64,000 nt of DNA from Achromobacter pestifer (GCF_902859625.1 NZ_CADIJX010000010.1:62001-126000); one strand, 5' to 3'. Positions 16,572-26,106 are shown, numbered from the stretch's first letter. Numbers and translations are program-made. Notes: generated by a model from the letters alone, not told the origin.

Positions 16572-16607
16572 AAAAAGCCCCTGATTTCTTTCGAAATCAG
16601 GGGCTTT
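16572..16607 (-). terminator. Rho-independent terminator after tRNA-Ser
   Basis: A 15-base perfect stem (AAAGCCCCTGATTTC and reverse complement) has a four-base loop and five T residues on the minus strand. It begins ten bases past the tRNA CCA end. Confidence 0.92.
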
Positions 16608-16617
16608 GATGCATTCG

Positions 16618-16708
16618 TGGCGGACAGAGGGGGATTCGAACCCCCGATACGCTTTTGACGTATACACGCTTTCCAGGCGTGCGCCTTCAACCGCTCGGCC
16701 ACCTGTCC
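16618..16708 (-). tRNA. tRNA-Ser (anticodon GGA)
   Basis: A 91-base class II tRNA with encoded CCA. The acceptor stem GGACAGG pairs with TCTGTCC (one G-T pair). The D arm GGCCGAGCGGTTGAAGG, the anticodon loop CTGGAAA with anticodon GGA, a long variable arm and the T loop GGTTCGAATCC are all seen. It reads UCC and UCU codons. Confidence 0.97.
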
Positions 16709-16802
16709 TAATTGCTAACGTCGACGTGGGGAAAACACCACTACGAAATTTGCGAATCCGCGATTCTAGCAGAATTCGGCCGACCACCACAAGTCGACAA
16801 GG

Positions 16803-16827
16803 AAAAAGGGACGCACTGGGCGTCCCT
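16803..16827 (-). terminator. Rho-independent terminator after spoVR
   Basis: An eight-base stem (AGGGACGC with GCGTCCCT), a five-base loop and five T residues on the minus strand, 38 bases after the spoVR-like stop. It ends the prkA-yeaH-spoVR transcript. Confidence 0.88.
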
Positions 16828-16864
16828 CTTCCTGCGCATCGCAGCGCCGCCATACCTCAATACG

Positions 16865-18424
16865 TCATGAAGTCATGGCGGGGGCCTCTTGCTCGCGATA
16901 GGAACTGACCGTGCCATCCGGCTCGGTCTCTTCCAACCGCACCTTGAAGCCCCACAGGCGGGCCAGATGCTTCATCACTTGTTCGGCATCGTCACCCGCC
17001 AGCGGCCGGCCTCGGCTCTTCAAGTGCCGCAACACCAGCGAACGATCCGAATCGCGGTTGAAGCGCACCACCTGGATATCCGGCACCTGATTGTCGCGGT
17101 TGTGTTGCGCGGCCAACAGGCGGCGGATGTCGCGATAGCCTTCGTCATTGTGGATGGCGGCCACTTCCAGCTTCGGGTTCGCCTGGTGGTCCGAAATCGC
17201 GAAGAAGCGGAATTCCCGGATCAGGCGCGGCGACAGGTACTGCGAGATGAAGGACTCGTCCTTGAAGTTGCGCATGGCGAAGTCCAGCGTCTTGCCCCAG
17301 TCGCTACCCGCGATGTCCGGGAACCACTTGCGGTCTTCCGGCGTGGGCGCCTCGCAGATGCGGCGGATGTCCGTCATCATCGCAAAGCCCAGCGCATAGG
17401 GGTTGATGCCGCCGTAGCCACGCTCGTCAAAGCCGCGCTGGCTGACGACGTTGGTATGGCTTTGCAGGAACTCCATCATGAAGCCGTCGTTCACCAGGCC
17501 CTTTTCGTGCAGGCGATTCAAGATGGTGTAGTGCCAGAACGTGGCCCAGCCTTCGTTCATGACCTTGGTCTGCGTCTGCGGATAGAAGTACTGGGCGATC
17601 TTGCGCACGATACGCACCAGCTCCTTCTGCCACGGCGCCAGCTTGGGCGAGTACTTCTCGATGAAGTACAGCAGATTTTCCTCGGGCTCAGGCGGAAACA
17701 CGCCGGCGTCGGTGTGCGTGTCCCGATCAGCCTCCAGGCGTGGCAAGGTGCGCCACAAGTCGTTGTATTGCAGGCGGGCGTGTTCCTGGCGCTCGGCCTG
17801 GCGCGCGGCCTCTTCCTTGAATGACATCGGCGTCGGCCGCTTGTAGCGGTCCACGCCGTGATGCGACAGCGCATGGCAGGAGTCCAGCAACGCTTCCACC
17901 GCGTCGATGCCGTAGCGGTCTTCGCAAGACATCACGTACTTGCGCGCGAACACCAGGTAATCCAGCACGCCGTCCGCATCCGTCCATTGCCGGAACAGGT
18001 AGTTGCCCTTGAAGAATGAGTTGTGCCCATAGCATGCATGCGCAATCACCAGCGCCTGCATCGTCATGGAATTCTCTTCCATGAGATACGCAATGCAGGG
18101 GTTGGAGTTGATGACGATTTCGTACGCCAGCCCCTGCATGCCGCGACGGTAGTACTGCTCGTTGCGGATGAATTCCTTGCCGTACGACCAGTGCGGATAG
18201 CCAATCGGCAGGCCCGCCGACGCATAGGCGTCCAGCATCTGTTCCGAGGTAATGACCTCGATCTGGTTCGGGTACGTATCCAGCCCGTACTCCGCCGCGA
18301 CCTTTGAGATCGCTTCGTCATAGGACTGGATCAGTTCGAACGTCCATTCGGAACCCTGGGAAATCGGCCTGGCGCCACCACCGGCCAATTCCGGCTCCAC
18401 GAGAGCACCCACGATGGCATTCAT
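16865..18424 (-). CDS. SpoVR/YcgB family protein
   Basis: A 519-residue member of the SpoVR family. Its recognised segments are PIGYPHWSYGKEF, YEIVINSNPCIAYLMEENS and MNEGWATFWHYTILNRL, the last a conserved HxxH-like motif region. In non-sporing proteobacteria this gene travels with yeaH and prkA and is induced in stationary phase or stress; its biochemical role is not known. The ATG at 18424 overlaps the yeaH stop as ATGA, so the two should be translationally coupled. The ends match the family length of about 510. Confidence 0.95.
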   Translation of the reverse strand: MNAIVGALVEPELAGGGARPISQGSEWTFELIQSYDEAISKVAAEYGLDTYPNQIEVITSEQMLDAYASAGLPIGYPHWSYGKEFIRNEQYYRRGMQGLAYEIVINSNPCIAYLMEENSMTMQALVIAHACYGHNSFFKGNYLFRQWTDADGVLDYLVFARKYVMSCEDRYGIDAVEALLDSCHALSHHGVDRYKRPTPMSFKEEAARQAERQEHARLQYNDLWRTLPRLEADRDTHTDAGVFPPEPEENLLYFIEKYSPKLAPWQKELVRIVRKIAQYFYPQTQTKVMNEGWATFWHYTILNRLHEKGLVNDGFMMEFLQSHTNVVSQRGFDERGYGGINPYALGFAMMTDIRRICEAPTPEDRKWFPDIAGSDWGKTLDFAMRNFKDESFISQYLSPRLIREFRFFAISDHQANPKLEVAAIHNDEGYRDIRRLLAAQHNRDNQVPDIQVVRFNRDSDRSLVLRHLKSRGRPLAGDDAEQVMKHLARLWGFKVRLEETEPDGTVSSYREQEAPAMTS

Positions 18425-19680
18425 GCGGTTTCCTTCTTGAACAGGTCATGGAACACGGGGAAGATCTCGCCGCGATCGCAGATGCGCCGCATGACGAAAT
18501 GCGGCTCCAGCTTCTGTTCATACTCCGCCCACAGGCTGCTCTTGCGAGCCTCTTGCGAGTCGGGAATTTCGATATAGGCGAAATAGCGTGTCGACGGCAG
18601 CAGATGCTCTGCCAGGAAGCGTGCGCTCTTGCCTGCGTCGGCGCCAAACGAATCGCCGTCGCTGGCCTGCGCCGCATAGACGTTCCACGCCGACGGCGGA
18701 TAGCGCTTTTCAAGAATCTCGCGCATCAGCTCCAAGGCGGACAGCACGATGGTGCCGCCGCTCTTGGGGTCGTAGAAGAACGTCTGCTCATCCACTTCCT
18801 CGGCGTTGTCCGTGTGGCGGATGAAGACCAGATCCACGTGCTCGTATTTGCGCGACAAGAACAGATACAGCAAGGTGAAGAAGCGCTTGGCCAGATCCTT
18901 CTTGCCTTCATCCATGGAGCCCGACACGTCCATCAGGCAGAACATGACCGCGCGCGCCATCGGAATGGCGACCGATACCCGGTTGCGATAGCGCAGATCC
19001 AGGTCATCCAGGAACGGCACCCGGGCAAGGCGCTCGCGGCAGTCCTCGACATCCTGTTCCAAGGTGCGGATCTCGGCGGCGGGCGCCCCTGCCGCGACGG
19101 CTTTCGCCAGCGCGGCCTCGGCGTCTTCCAGATCCGCACGCGCCTTCACGTTCAGCGCCACCCGCCGCGCCAAGGACGACTTGAGCGTGCGGCTGATGCT
19201 CAACATGCTGGGCGACCCGGTCGTGGTGTAGCCCGCGCGCTGCCATTTCTTCTGGCTGACTTCACCCAGCTGGTTGCGTGCCAGGTGCGGCAGTTCCAGA
19301 TCCTCGAAGAACAGGTTCAGGAATTCGGCCCGAGACAGGCTGAAGGTGAATTGGTCTACCGCCTCACCTTCACCGGGTTCGGATCCGCCCTCGCCTTGCC
19401 CGCCCTGCGGCCGGTCGATGGTGTCGCCCTTGGCGAATTCACGATTGCCAGGGTGCACCATCTCGCGGTCACCGCCCGAGCCGTGCCGGAACGTCGGCTC
19501 GGAAATATCCCGGGCGGGCAGGTTGATCTCTCCGCCTTGATCCATATCCTGAATCGAGCGGTCACGGATCATCCCGTGAACCGCCTTGCGGATCTGGTCC
19601 TTGTAGCGCCGCAAGAAACGCTCGCGGTTGACGGCGCTTTTATTGCGCCCGTTAAGACGGCGATCGATCAGTGAATTCAT
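18421..19680 (-). CDS. yeaH: YeaH/YhbH family protein (DUF444, VWA-like)
   Basis: A 419-residue DUF444 protein. A basic N-terminus (LIDRRLNGRNKSAVNRERFL) is followed by a Gly/Glu-rich region and then a von Willebrand A-type domain with a MIDAS-like DVSGSMDEGKKDLAKRF. It is the middle gene of the prkA-yeaH-spoVR set, overlapping spoVR by four bases and 12 bases after prkA. The family is thought to be a partner or substrate of the PrkA kinase; its mechanism is unproven. Confidence 0.95.
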   Translation of the reverse strand: MNSLIDRRLNGRNKSAVNRERFLRRYKDQIRKAVHGMIRDRSIQDMDQGGEINLPARDISEPTFRHGSGGDREMVHPGNREFAKGDTIDRPQGGQGEGGSEPGEGEAVDQFTFSLSRAEFLNLFFEDLELPHLARNQLGEVSQKKWQRAGYTTTGSPSMLSISRTLKSSLARRVALNVKARADLEDAEAALAKAVAAGAPAAEIRTLEQDVEDCRERLARVPFLDDLDLRYRNRVSVAIPMARAVMFCLMDVSGSMDEGKKDLAKRFFTLLYLFLSRKYEHVDLVFIRHTDNAEEVDEQTFFYDPKSGGTIVLSALELMREILEKRYPPSAWNVYAAQASDGDSFGADAGKSARFLAEHLLPSTRYFAYIEIPDSQEARKSSLWAEYEQKLEPHFVMRRICDRGEIFPVFHDLFKKETA

Positions 19681-19692
19681 GATTCACCTCGC

Positions 19693-21618
19693 TCAGGAAG
19701 ACTTCCTCACACGGAGATACCACTCGCACAGCAGTCGGACTTGCTTTTCCGTGTAGCCCTTTTCAACCATGCGATCCACGAAGCTCTGGTGTTTCGACTT
19801 GTCCTCGGCCGAGGCCTTGGCGTTGAATGAAATCACCGGCAGCAGATCTTCCGTGTTCGAGAACATCTTCTTCTCGATCACTTCGCGCAGCTTTTCATAG
19901 CTGGTCCAGGTCGGGTTGCGGCCGTTGTTGTTGGCGCGCGCCCGCAGCACGAAGTTCACGATCTCGTTGCGGAAGTCCTTCGGGTTCGCAATGCCTGCCG
20001 GCTTTTCGATCTTCTCCAGTTCATCGTTCAGCGCGCTGCGATCGAAGCTTTCGCCAGTTTCAGGATCGCGGAATTCCTCGTCCTGAATCCAGCAGTCGGC
20101 AAACGTCACGTAGCGGTCGAAGATGTTCTGGCCATATTCCGAGTACGACTCCAGGTATGCCGTCTGGATTTCCTTGCCGATGAACTCCGCATAGCGCGGC
20201 GCCAGGAAGCCCTTGATGAACTCCAGGTAGCGCCGGCGGATTTCCTCGGGGTAGTCCTCGCGGCCGATCCGTTGCTCCAGCACATACATCAGATGCACGG
20301 GGTTCGCGGCCACTTCCGTCTGGTCGTAGTTGAAGACGCTGGACAGGATCTTGTACGCGAATCGCGTGGACACCCCGTTCATGCCTTCGTCCGTGCCGGC
20401 GTAGTCCTTGTATTCCTGCAAGGCCTTGGCCTTCGGGTCCACGTCCTTCAGGCTTTCACCGTCGTAGACGCGCAGCTTGGAATAAATGCTGGAGTTTTCG
20501 GGTTCCTTCAGACGGGTCAGCACCGAGAACTGCGCCATCATGTCCAGGGTTCCCGGCGCGCACGGGGCGGCCGACAACGAGCTGTGATGCAGCAGTTTTT
20601 CGTAGATGCGGACTTCCTCGGACACCTGCAAGCAGTAAGGCACCTTGACGATATAGATACGGTCAAGGAACGCCTCGTTGTGCTTGTTGTTGCGGAAGGT
20701 CTGCCATTCGGACTCGTTCGAGTGAGCCAGGATCGCGCCGTTGAACGGAATCGCGGAGAAACCCTCCGTGCCCTTGAAGTTGCCTTCCTGGGTTGCCGTC
20801 AGCAGCGGATGCAGCATCTTGATCGGGGCTTTGAACATCTCCACGAACTCAAGCAGGCCCTGGTTTGCCAGGCACAGTCCACCGGAATAGCTGTAGGCGT
20901 CCGGGTCGTCCTGCGAATGGCGGTCCAGCTTGCGGATGTCCACCTTGCCGACCAGCGACGAAATATCCTGGTTGTTCTCGTCGCCCGGCTCGGTCTTGGC
21001 GATGGCAACCTGGCGCAGCACCGACGGATTCAGGCGCACCACACGGAACTGCGAGATGTCGCCGTCGAATTCCTTCAAGCGCTTGACTGCCCAAGGCGAC
21101 ATGATGCCGCTCAGGTAGCGCCGCGGAATGCCGTATTCCTTTTCAAGCGTGTCGCCAAAGCGTTCCGGATGGAACAGGCCCAACGGCGTTTCGTTGACGG
21201 GCGAACCCTTCAAAGCATAGATAGGATAGCTTTCCATCAAGGCCTTGAGCCGTTCCGCGATGGACGACTTGCCGCCGCCCACAGGTCCCAGCAGATACAG
21301 GATTTGCTTGCGCTCTTCCAGCCCCTGAGCCGCATGCTTGAAGAACGCGACGATCTGACCGATCACGTCCTCCATGCCGTAGAACTCCTGGAACGCCGGA
21401 TAGCGCCGGATGGTCCGGTTGGAAAACAAACGGGAAAGACGTGGGTCGTTGCGCGTATCCACGATTTCGGGTTCGCCGATCGCCGCCAGCATGCGCTCAG
21501 CGGGGCTGGCGTACGCCATGGGATCACGTTTGGCGAGGTTCAGATATTCCTCAAGGGAAAGCTCTGACTCCTGCTCTCTTGCATACTGCGACTTGAAGCC
21601 TTCGACGATGTTTTGCAC
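19693..21618 (-). CDS. prkA: PrkA-family serine protein kinase (YeaG)
   Basis: A 641-residue protein with an N-terminal AAA domain (Walker A GPVGGGKSSIAERL near residue 112) and a C-terminal PrkA kinase-like domain. The family phosphorylates proteins and, in E. coli (YeaG), helps adaptation to nitrogen starvation and stationary phase. The start is GTG at 21618, chosen because a perfect AGGAGG lies five bases upstream. It heads the three-gene operon with yeaH and spoVR. The upstream 900 bases hold no gene, and I found no convincing sigma54 or sigmaS promoter by eye. Confidence 0.96.
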   Translation of the reverse strand: MQNIVEGFKSQYAREQESELSLEEYLNLAKRDPMAYASPAERMLAAIGEPEIVDTRNDPRLSRLFSNRTIRRYPAFQEFYGMEDVIGQIVAFFKHAAQGLEERKQILYLLGPVGGGKSSIAERLKALMESYPIYALKGSPVNETPLGLFHPERFGDTLEKEYGIPRRYLSGIMSPWAVKRLKEFDGDISQFRVVRLNPSVLRQVAIAKTEPGDENNQDISSLVGKVDIRKLDRHSQDDPDAYSYSGGLCLANQGLLEFVEMFKAPIKMLHPLLTATQEGNFKGTEGFSAIPFNGAILAHSNESEWQTFRNNKHNEAFLDRIYIVKVPYCLQVSEEVRIYEKLLHHSSLSAAPCAPGTLDMMAQFSVLTRLKEPENSSIYSKLRVYDGESLKDVDPKAKALQEYKDYAGTDEGMNGVSTRFAYKILSSVFNYDQTEVAANPVHLMYVLEQRIGREDYPEEIRRRYLEFIKGFLAPRYAEFIGKEIQTAYLESYSEYGQNIFDRYVTFADCWIQDEEFRDPETGESFDRSALNDELEKIEKPAGIANPKDFRNEIVNFVLRARANNNGRNPTWTSYEKLREVIEKKMFSNTEDLLPVISFNAKASAEDKSKHQSFVDRMVEKGYTEKQVRLLCEWYLRVRKSS

Positions 21619-22537
21619 GGAAACCTCCTACATACAACACGCGAAAAATGCAGCACGTCCCTACGTGTCCCCATTGTGCCTCAGCGCCTACGCTTTACTA
21701 GACAAACTCGCGATAAGCATTGTCGGCCTGGTGTTATGTTGCTTTCGCCACACATCAACCATGAAGCACGATCGGGCCCTTTCCATTTAGGCTGCTCCCA
21801 TCGGATACAAGTTCCGTCAGGGAATGCAACTTACGTGAATAAGTTATCTCGCACGCCTTCAGCATATTGCTATGGCACGCACGCATCATGCGGCTGCACA
21901 TGAAATGGTCAGCAATGATTTGAAGGGATGAGATATCCCGGTGGATTCTTATGATTCGGGTGTAAACCCGATGCGCCCGCTATGCGATGGCAGCGGACGG
22001 TCTGAACAGCGCCGTGGCGTCTTGTTCAGCAGCGTGCCGGTTCGGTCGTAAAAAGCGCCGATATCGCAGCACGGGAATCCGTGGTGACGTGGGCGCGTAG
22101 CACTGTGCGGTGAAGGCCGTGAGCACGTAGCGCCAAGTCATGGCTCTATGCTAAAGCCAATTGACCGTTTTGTGGCAATTCATTTGACGCATCGCCCAAA
22201 ATAATGATGAGGGTTTTCGCCATGAAAATGCACATGCGTGAATCGCTCGCAAACTTGCTGCCATCGTCACGCCCACCAACGCCGAAAACCCCTTAAAACA
22301 GGAGTTTCGCGCGGTTTCAGCCCACGAATTAGCAGCCGATCAGGCCGAGTGCTAGTACCCCTTTCCTTGACGCGGATACTCTCTGCGACGACCCGTGTCG
22401 CGAACAAAACGCGCGTTGTCTTGAATGAAGGAAAGCTCGCATCTCACCGCGCGCGGCATGTTCCGAACGCGCATACGCTCCCACGCTGCGTCATGTTGCG
22501 TCGCTTGCAGCCCGCACCGTGCAACAGACAGGCAGAT
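21619..22537. other. Long non-coding gap between prkA and ribD
   Basis: These 919 bases are lower in GC and show no gene with normal codon use on either strand. Small structures seen are CGGGT-N4-ACCCG near 21957 and a pair of nine-base inverted arms (GGGTTTTCG at 22211-22219, CGAAAACCC at 22283-22291). Those arms surround a possible 24-codon reading frame (22222-22296, starting MKMHMRESLANLL) preceded by GATGAGGG. The prkA promoter and leader must lie at the left end. I cannot assign an RNA gene; no FMN riboswitch is seen. Confidence 0.5.
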
Positions 22538-23689
22538 TCAATTCGGCGCACTCAAGGCCACGCGCTGCATCAGTTCGCGCCACGTCTGGGCCACCCGGGC
22601 GCGCAAGCGCACATCCGCGCCCAGCAGCGCGGTATCGATGAATTCGTACCGCTGGGCAGCATCCAGATGCTCCAGCATCGGCAGGCGCACCATCCCCGCC
22701 GCATCGCCCAGCAGTACCGGCGCCACATACAGCAGCAGCTCGTCCACACACCCCGCGGAGACCAACGCGCCGGACAGGCCGGCCCCCGCTTCCACGTGAA
22801 CTTCGTTGAATTGTTCCTGAGCGAACCAGCGCATCATGGCCTGCAAATCGACGCGATCCGGCACAGGGCCCGGCAGGACCACCACGCGCGCGTTCTGGTC
22901 GGCCAGACGCGCGGCCTTCGCGGCATCGTCACGGGCGGTGAAGATAATCACTTCGCCGCCATCGAACAGGCGGGCATCCTCGGGAATGCTCAAGCGGCCA
23001 TCAACCACCGCCTTGCGGGGTTGGCGCGGCGTATCCACACCGCGCACATTCAGCTGCGGATCGTCTTTCAAGACGGTGCCCATGCCGGTCAGCACCACGC
23101 AGCTGCGCGCGCGCCAGTGGTGCCCATCGGCGCGGGCCTCGGCGCCGGTGATCCATTGCGACATGCCGTTATGCAGCGCGCTGCGGCCATCCAGCGAGGC
23201 GGCCATCTTCATCCACACCCAAGGCAGGCCCCGGCTCATGCGGGAAATAAAACCCGCGTTGATCGCCAGCGCTTCTTCGGCGCACACGCCAGTCGTGACC
23301 GCGATGCCGGCCTCGCGCAAGCGCGCCAGGCCCTGCCCGTTGACCAAGGGATTCGGATCGCCAATGGCTACAACCACCCGCGCGGGCCTTGCCGCCAGCA
23401 CGGCATCCACGCAGGGTGGCGTACGGCCAAAATGGCTGCATGGCTCCAGCGTGACGTACATCGTGGCGCCTGCCACCGCCGCCTGGCGAGCCTGGGCATC
23501 GCGCAACGCGCAGATTTCAGCATGCGGGCCGCCCGGCGGCTGGGTCGCACCCTCGCCCAGCACCTGTCCATCGCGCACGATGACGCATCCGACCCGAGGG
23601 TTCGGTGCGGTGGAATACAGCACGCGCTCTGCCAGCGCCAGGGCGCGTCGCATCCAGAAGATATCGTCGGGGAGGCTTACGGTCGTCAT
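22538..23689 (-). CDS. ribD: Bifunctional riboflavin biosynthesis deaminase/reductase
   Basis: It carries out the second and third steps of riboflavin synthesis: deamination, then reduction, of the pyrimidine derived from GTP. The N-terminal deaminase has the zinc site His56-Ala-Glu58 (PHAEICAL) and PCSHFGRTPPC (Cys84, Cys93). The C-terminal reductase domain includes VWMKMAASLDGRSAL and the Gly-rich HVEAGAGLSGALV. The ATG at 23689 (MTTVSLPDDIFWM) gives 383 residues, normal for RibD. An earlier start would add 39 unrelated residues. It is divergent from the hydrolase gene at 23869. Confidence 0.96.
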   Translation of the reverse strand: MTTVSLPDDIFWMRRALALAERVLYSTAPNPRVGCVIVRDGQVLGEGATQPPGGPHAEICALRDAQARQAAVAGATMYVTLEPCSHFGRTPPCVDAVLAARPARVVVAIGDPNPLVNGQGLARLREAGIAVTTGVCAEEALAINAGFISRMSRGLPWVWMKMAASLDGRSALHNGMSQWITGAEARADGHHWRARSCVVLTGMGTVLKDDPQLNVRGVDTPRQPRKAVVDGRLSIPEDARLFDGGEVIIFTARDDAAKAARLADQNARVVVLPGPVPDRVDLQAMMRWFAQEQFNEVHVEAGAGLSGALVSAGCVDELLLYVAPVLLGDAAGMVRLPMLEHLDAAQRYEFIDTALLGADVRLRARVAQTWRELMQRVALSAPN

Positions 23690-23868
23690 GGCAGGAATTG
23701 TATGTCCGACGGCACCCCGCTGGGCACAACCCGCCAGCGCCAGGAGGGGTATGCTTGCAGCATGTCCGTTTTGGGCTGCTCGACGTCTTTTGACGATCTC
23801 GCGCACGGCCTGATTTCGCTCCAGAATGACGCCGTACCCCTTTAAATCCTTGGCCTGGAGCCTGGAAC

Positions 23869-24432
23869 ATGAAAAAAGCGCTGATCGTCATCGACGTGCA
23901 AGAGTCTTTCCGGCACCGTCCGTTTTGGGATGAAACTGAATATCCGGCGTTTCTGGAGCACATCCAGGGGCTGATCGATTCGGCGGCCGCCCAGGGAATC
24001 CCCGTGCTTCAGGTGTTCCACACCAGCAAGTCCACCGACCCCGCCAATCCGTTCTCGCTGGCCTCCGGTCACGTGAAGACGCTAAAGGAATTGCGCGTTT
24101 CCCCCCATGCCGTCTTTCACAAAACCGTCCATTCCTCGCTGTATGCCGAGAACGCGGACGGCCTGTCGCTGCACGATTGGCTGTGGGAAAACGGCATCGA
24201 AGGCGTCATCGTCAGCGGCATCCGCACCGAACAGTGCTGCGAAACCACGTCACGCCATGCCAGCGACGCAGGCTTCAAGGTGGTCTTCCCGACCGACGCC
24301 ACGCTGACCTTCGCCATGCAAAGCCCTTCGGGCAAGCACTACACGCCGGCCGAGATCCGGGATCGCACCGAGCTGGTGCTGCACGGACGTTTTGCCCGCA
24401 TTTCGCGCGCCGCCGACGCGCTGGCGGACTGA
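23869..24432 (+). CDS. Isochorismatase-like cysteine hydrolase
   Basis: A 187-residue hydrolase of the isochorismatase fold. The catalytic triad is Asp9 (LIVIDVQESF), Lys85 (VFHKTVHSSL) and Cys123 (RTEQCCETTSRHA). Family members hydrolyse amides such as nicotinamide, ureidoacrylate or N-carbamoyl compounds, or enol ethers. The metal site of nicotinamidases is not evident. The next gene, a GlxA-type regulator, starts 19 bases downstream on the same strand, so the pair is an operon and the regulator may respond to the substrate or product. Confidence 0.92.
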   Translation: MKKALIVIDVQESFRHRPFWDETEYPAFLEHIQGLIDSAAAQGIPVLQVFHTSKSTDPANPFSLASGHVKTLKELRVSPHAVFHKTVHSSLYAENADGLSLHDWLWENGIEGVIVSGIRTEQCCETTSRHASDAGFKVVFPTDATLTFAMQSPSGKHYTPAEIRDRTELVLHGRFARISRAADALAD

Positions 24433-24451
24433 CACCGATCTGGAAAACGCC

Positions 24452-25414
24452 ATGATTCCGGTGTACTTCGTCTTGTCGCGAGGCATCGTCCTGCTGGATC
24501 TGGCGGGTCCGGCAGAGGCCTTCCGCGTGGCCAACAAGCTGTGCCCCGACACCTTCGCGCTGCATTTTTGCGGCCCGTCGGAAGCCGTGGAAAGTGGTCT
24601 GGCGGGGCTACACCTGGCCAACATCCAGCCGCTGCCGACCGGCTTGCCCGACCACGCGCTCGTCATCATTTCCGGCGTGGTGGGCCAGCCCACCCGCCTG
24701 GAAGGCCCAGACGCCCACGCCATCATCCAATGGCTGGCGGCACGCCACCCCGTGGACGGCTTCACACTGATGACCGTCTGCGCGGGTGCGCTGTTCGCCG
24801 CGTCGGCGGGCCTGACCCGGCAGCGCGACTGCACCACGCATCATTCATGCCTGGCGCAACTGTCGGGCATCGATCCGACCGCCCGCGTGCACGACAATCG
24901 GATCTTTGTCGAAGACGGCAACCTGGTCAGCAGCGCCGGCATCACGGCGGGCATCGACCTGGCGTTGCACATGGTGTCGCGCCACTGCGGGCCGCGCGTC
25001 GCCAGCGAGGTGGCGCGCGACATGGTGGTCTACCAGCGTCGAGCCGGCACGGATTCCGCGCTGTCACCGTGGCTGGAGCATCGCAGCCACTTGCATCCTG
25101 GCGTGCATCGCGTCCAGGATGCCGTCATTCGCAACCCTGCCGCGCCCTGGTCCGCGCAGTCTCTGGCGGACCAGGCGCATACCAGCGCCCGCCACCTGAC
25201 GCGCCTGTTCCGCGAGCATGCGGGTTGCACGCCAATGGACTACCTGTATCAGATACGTGTCGCGCTGGCGCGCGACTTGCTGCGTGAAACCCGGTTGGAT
25301 CTGGAGCGCGTGGCGGAAAAATCGGGGTTTGGCTCAGCGCAGCACATGCGCCGCGTATGGCGCAAATTTGAACCACAGACGCCAAGCGTGGCGCGCTTGG
25401 CGCCCATGCAATAA
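24452..25414 (+). CDS. GlxA/FtrA-type AraC transcriptional regulator
   Basis: A 320-residue regulator with an N-terminal DJ-1/PfpI-like domain (YFVLSRGIVLLDLAGPAEAF, nucleophile region MTVCAGALFAASAGLT) and a C-terminal AraC helix-turn-helix (SLADQAHTSARHLTRLFREH, then LERVAEKSGFGSAQHMRRVW). The start at 24452 (ATGATTCCG) is preferred over an upstream in-frame one that lies inside the hydrolase gene. It is probably translated with the hydrolase. The effector is unknown. Confidence 0.94.
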   Translation: MIPVYFVLSRGIVLLDLAGPAEAFRVANKLCPDTFALHFCGPSEAVESGLAGLHLANIQPLPTGLPDHALVIISGVVGQPTRLEGPDAHAIIQWLAARHPVDGFTLMTVCAGALFAASAGLTRQRDCTTHHSCLAQLSGIDPTARVHDNRIFVEDGNLVSSAGITAGIDLALHMVSRHCGPRVASEVARDMVVYQRRAGTDSALSPWLEHRSHLHPGVHRVQDAVIRNPAAPWSAQSLADQAHTSARHLTRLFREHAGCTPMDYLYQIRVALARDLLRETRLDLERVAEKSGFGSAQHMRRVWRKFEPQTPSVARLAPMQ

Positions 25415-25456
25415 CGGCGCCGAAGCGCCGTCATCCTTCCTGCCAAACGCAAGACG

Positions 25457-25936
25457 TCATTCCTTGCGTAGCTTGCCCGGCAGCAACGGACCCTGCATCT
25501 CACGGATCGCTTCGACGAATTCGCCGATGTCCTCGAAGCTCTTGTAGACCGATGCAAAGCGCACATAGGCCACCTTGTCGAGCTTGCGCAGTTCGGTCAT
25601 CACCAGTTCACCGATGTGTTCGGTGGGCACTTCGCGCAGCCCGCTTGCCAGCAGTTTCTCTTCGATGCGCGCCACGGCCGCATCCACATCCTCGGTGCTG
25701 ACAGGACGCTTGCGCAGCGCCAGGCTCAGGCTGGCGCGCAATTTGGCGGGATCGTACTCGCTACGGCTGCCGTTGCGCTTGACGACGGAAGGCAGGGCAA
25801 GTTCCACCCGCTCATAGGTGGTGAAGCGCTTGTCACAGGATAGGCAGCGACGGCGGCGACGAATCGCGTCGCCCTCTTCCGAGACCCGGCTGTCGACGAC
25901 CTGTGTTTCGGCATGGCCGCAAAATGGACACCGCAT
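25457..25936 (-). CDS. nrdR: Transcriptional repressor NrdR
   Basis: A 159-residue zinc-ribbon/ATP-cone repressor of ribonucleotide reductase genes. The zinc ligands are Cys3, Cys6, Cys31 and Cys34 (RCPFCGHAE, RRCLSCDKRF). The ATP-cone follows (VVKRNGSRSEYDPAKLRASL). It senses the ATP/dATP state and binds paired NrdR boxes; two such boxes are visible before nrdA at 63175-63221. It lies downstream of glyA on the same strand, but a terminator stands between them. Confidence 0.97.
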   Translation of the reverse strand: MRCPFCGHAETQVVDSRVSEEGDAIRRRRRCLSCDKRFTTYERVELALPSVVKRNGSRSEYDPAKLRASLSLALRKRPVSTEDVDAAVARIEEKLLASGLREVPTEHIGELVMTELRKLDKVAYVRFASVYKSFEDIGEFVEAIREMQGPLLPGKLRKE

Positions 25937-26074
25937 GTGTGTTCCCTAAAGGCACGGATAGCAATAATTGAGCATATTGTAACGACGCGCCCCAGGGGAG
26001 GCGCCAACATGACTAATTCGTCCCCAATAACCTGGACGAGCCCGGTTGAGGATAGCGCCTGCGCCCTGGAAAGC

Positions 26075-26106
26075 AAAGGGACGGCGCCTTGCGGGGCCGT
26101 CCCTTT
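26075..26106 (-). terminator. Terminator after glyA
   Basis: An 11-base perfect stem (AAAGGGACGGC with GCCGTCCCTTT) has a ten-base loop, 49 bases past the glyA stop. On the minus strand a T-rich stretch follows. It separates glyA from nrdR. Confidence 0.75.

Noticed and set aside
21619..21903. sigma54 promoter or short gene before prkA
   Set aside because: A TGGCAC appears near 21872, but it is on the wrong strand for prkA and lacks the TGC partner at the right distance. The 96-codon frame there has no ribosome site.
22238..23845. A 535-codon plus-strand frame over ribD
   Set aside because: RibD on the minus strand is complete and has all its motifs. The plus-strand product has no recognisable feature.
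23690..23868. FMN riboswitch before ribD
   Set aside because: The gap to the divergent hydrolase gene is short and lacks the conserved RFN element sequences.
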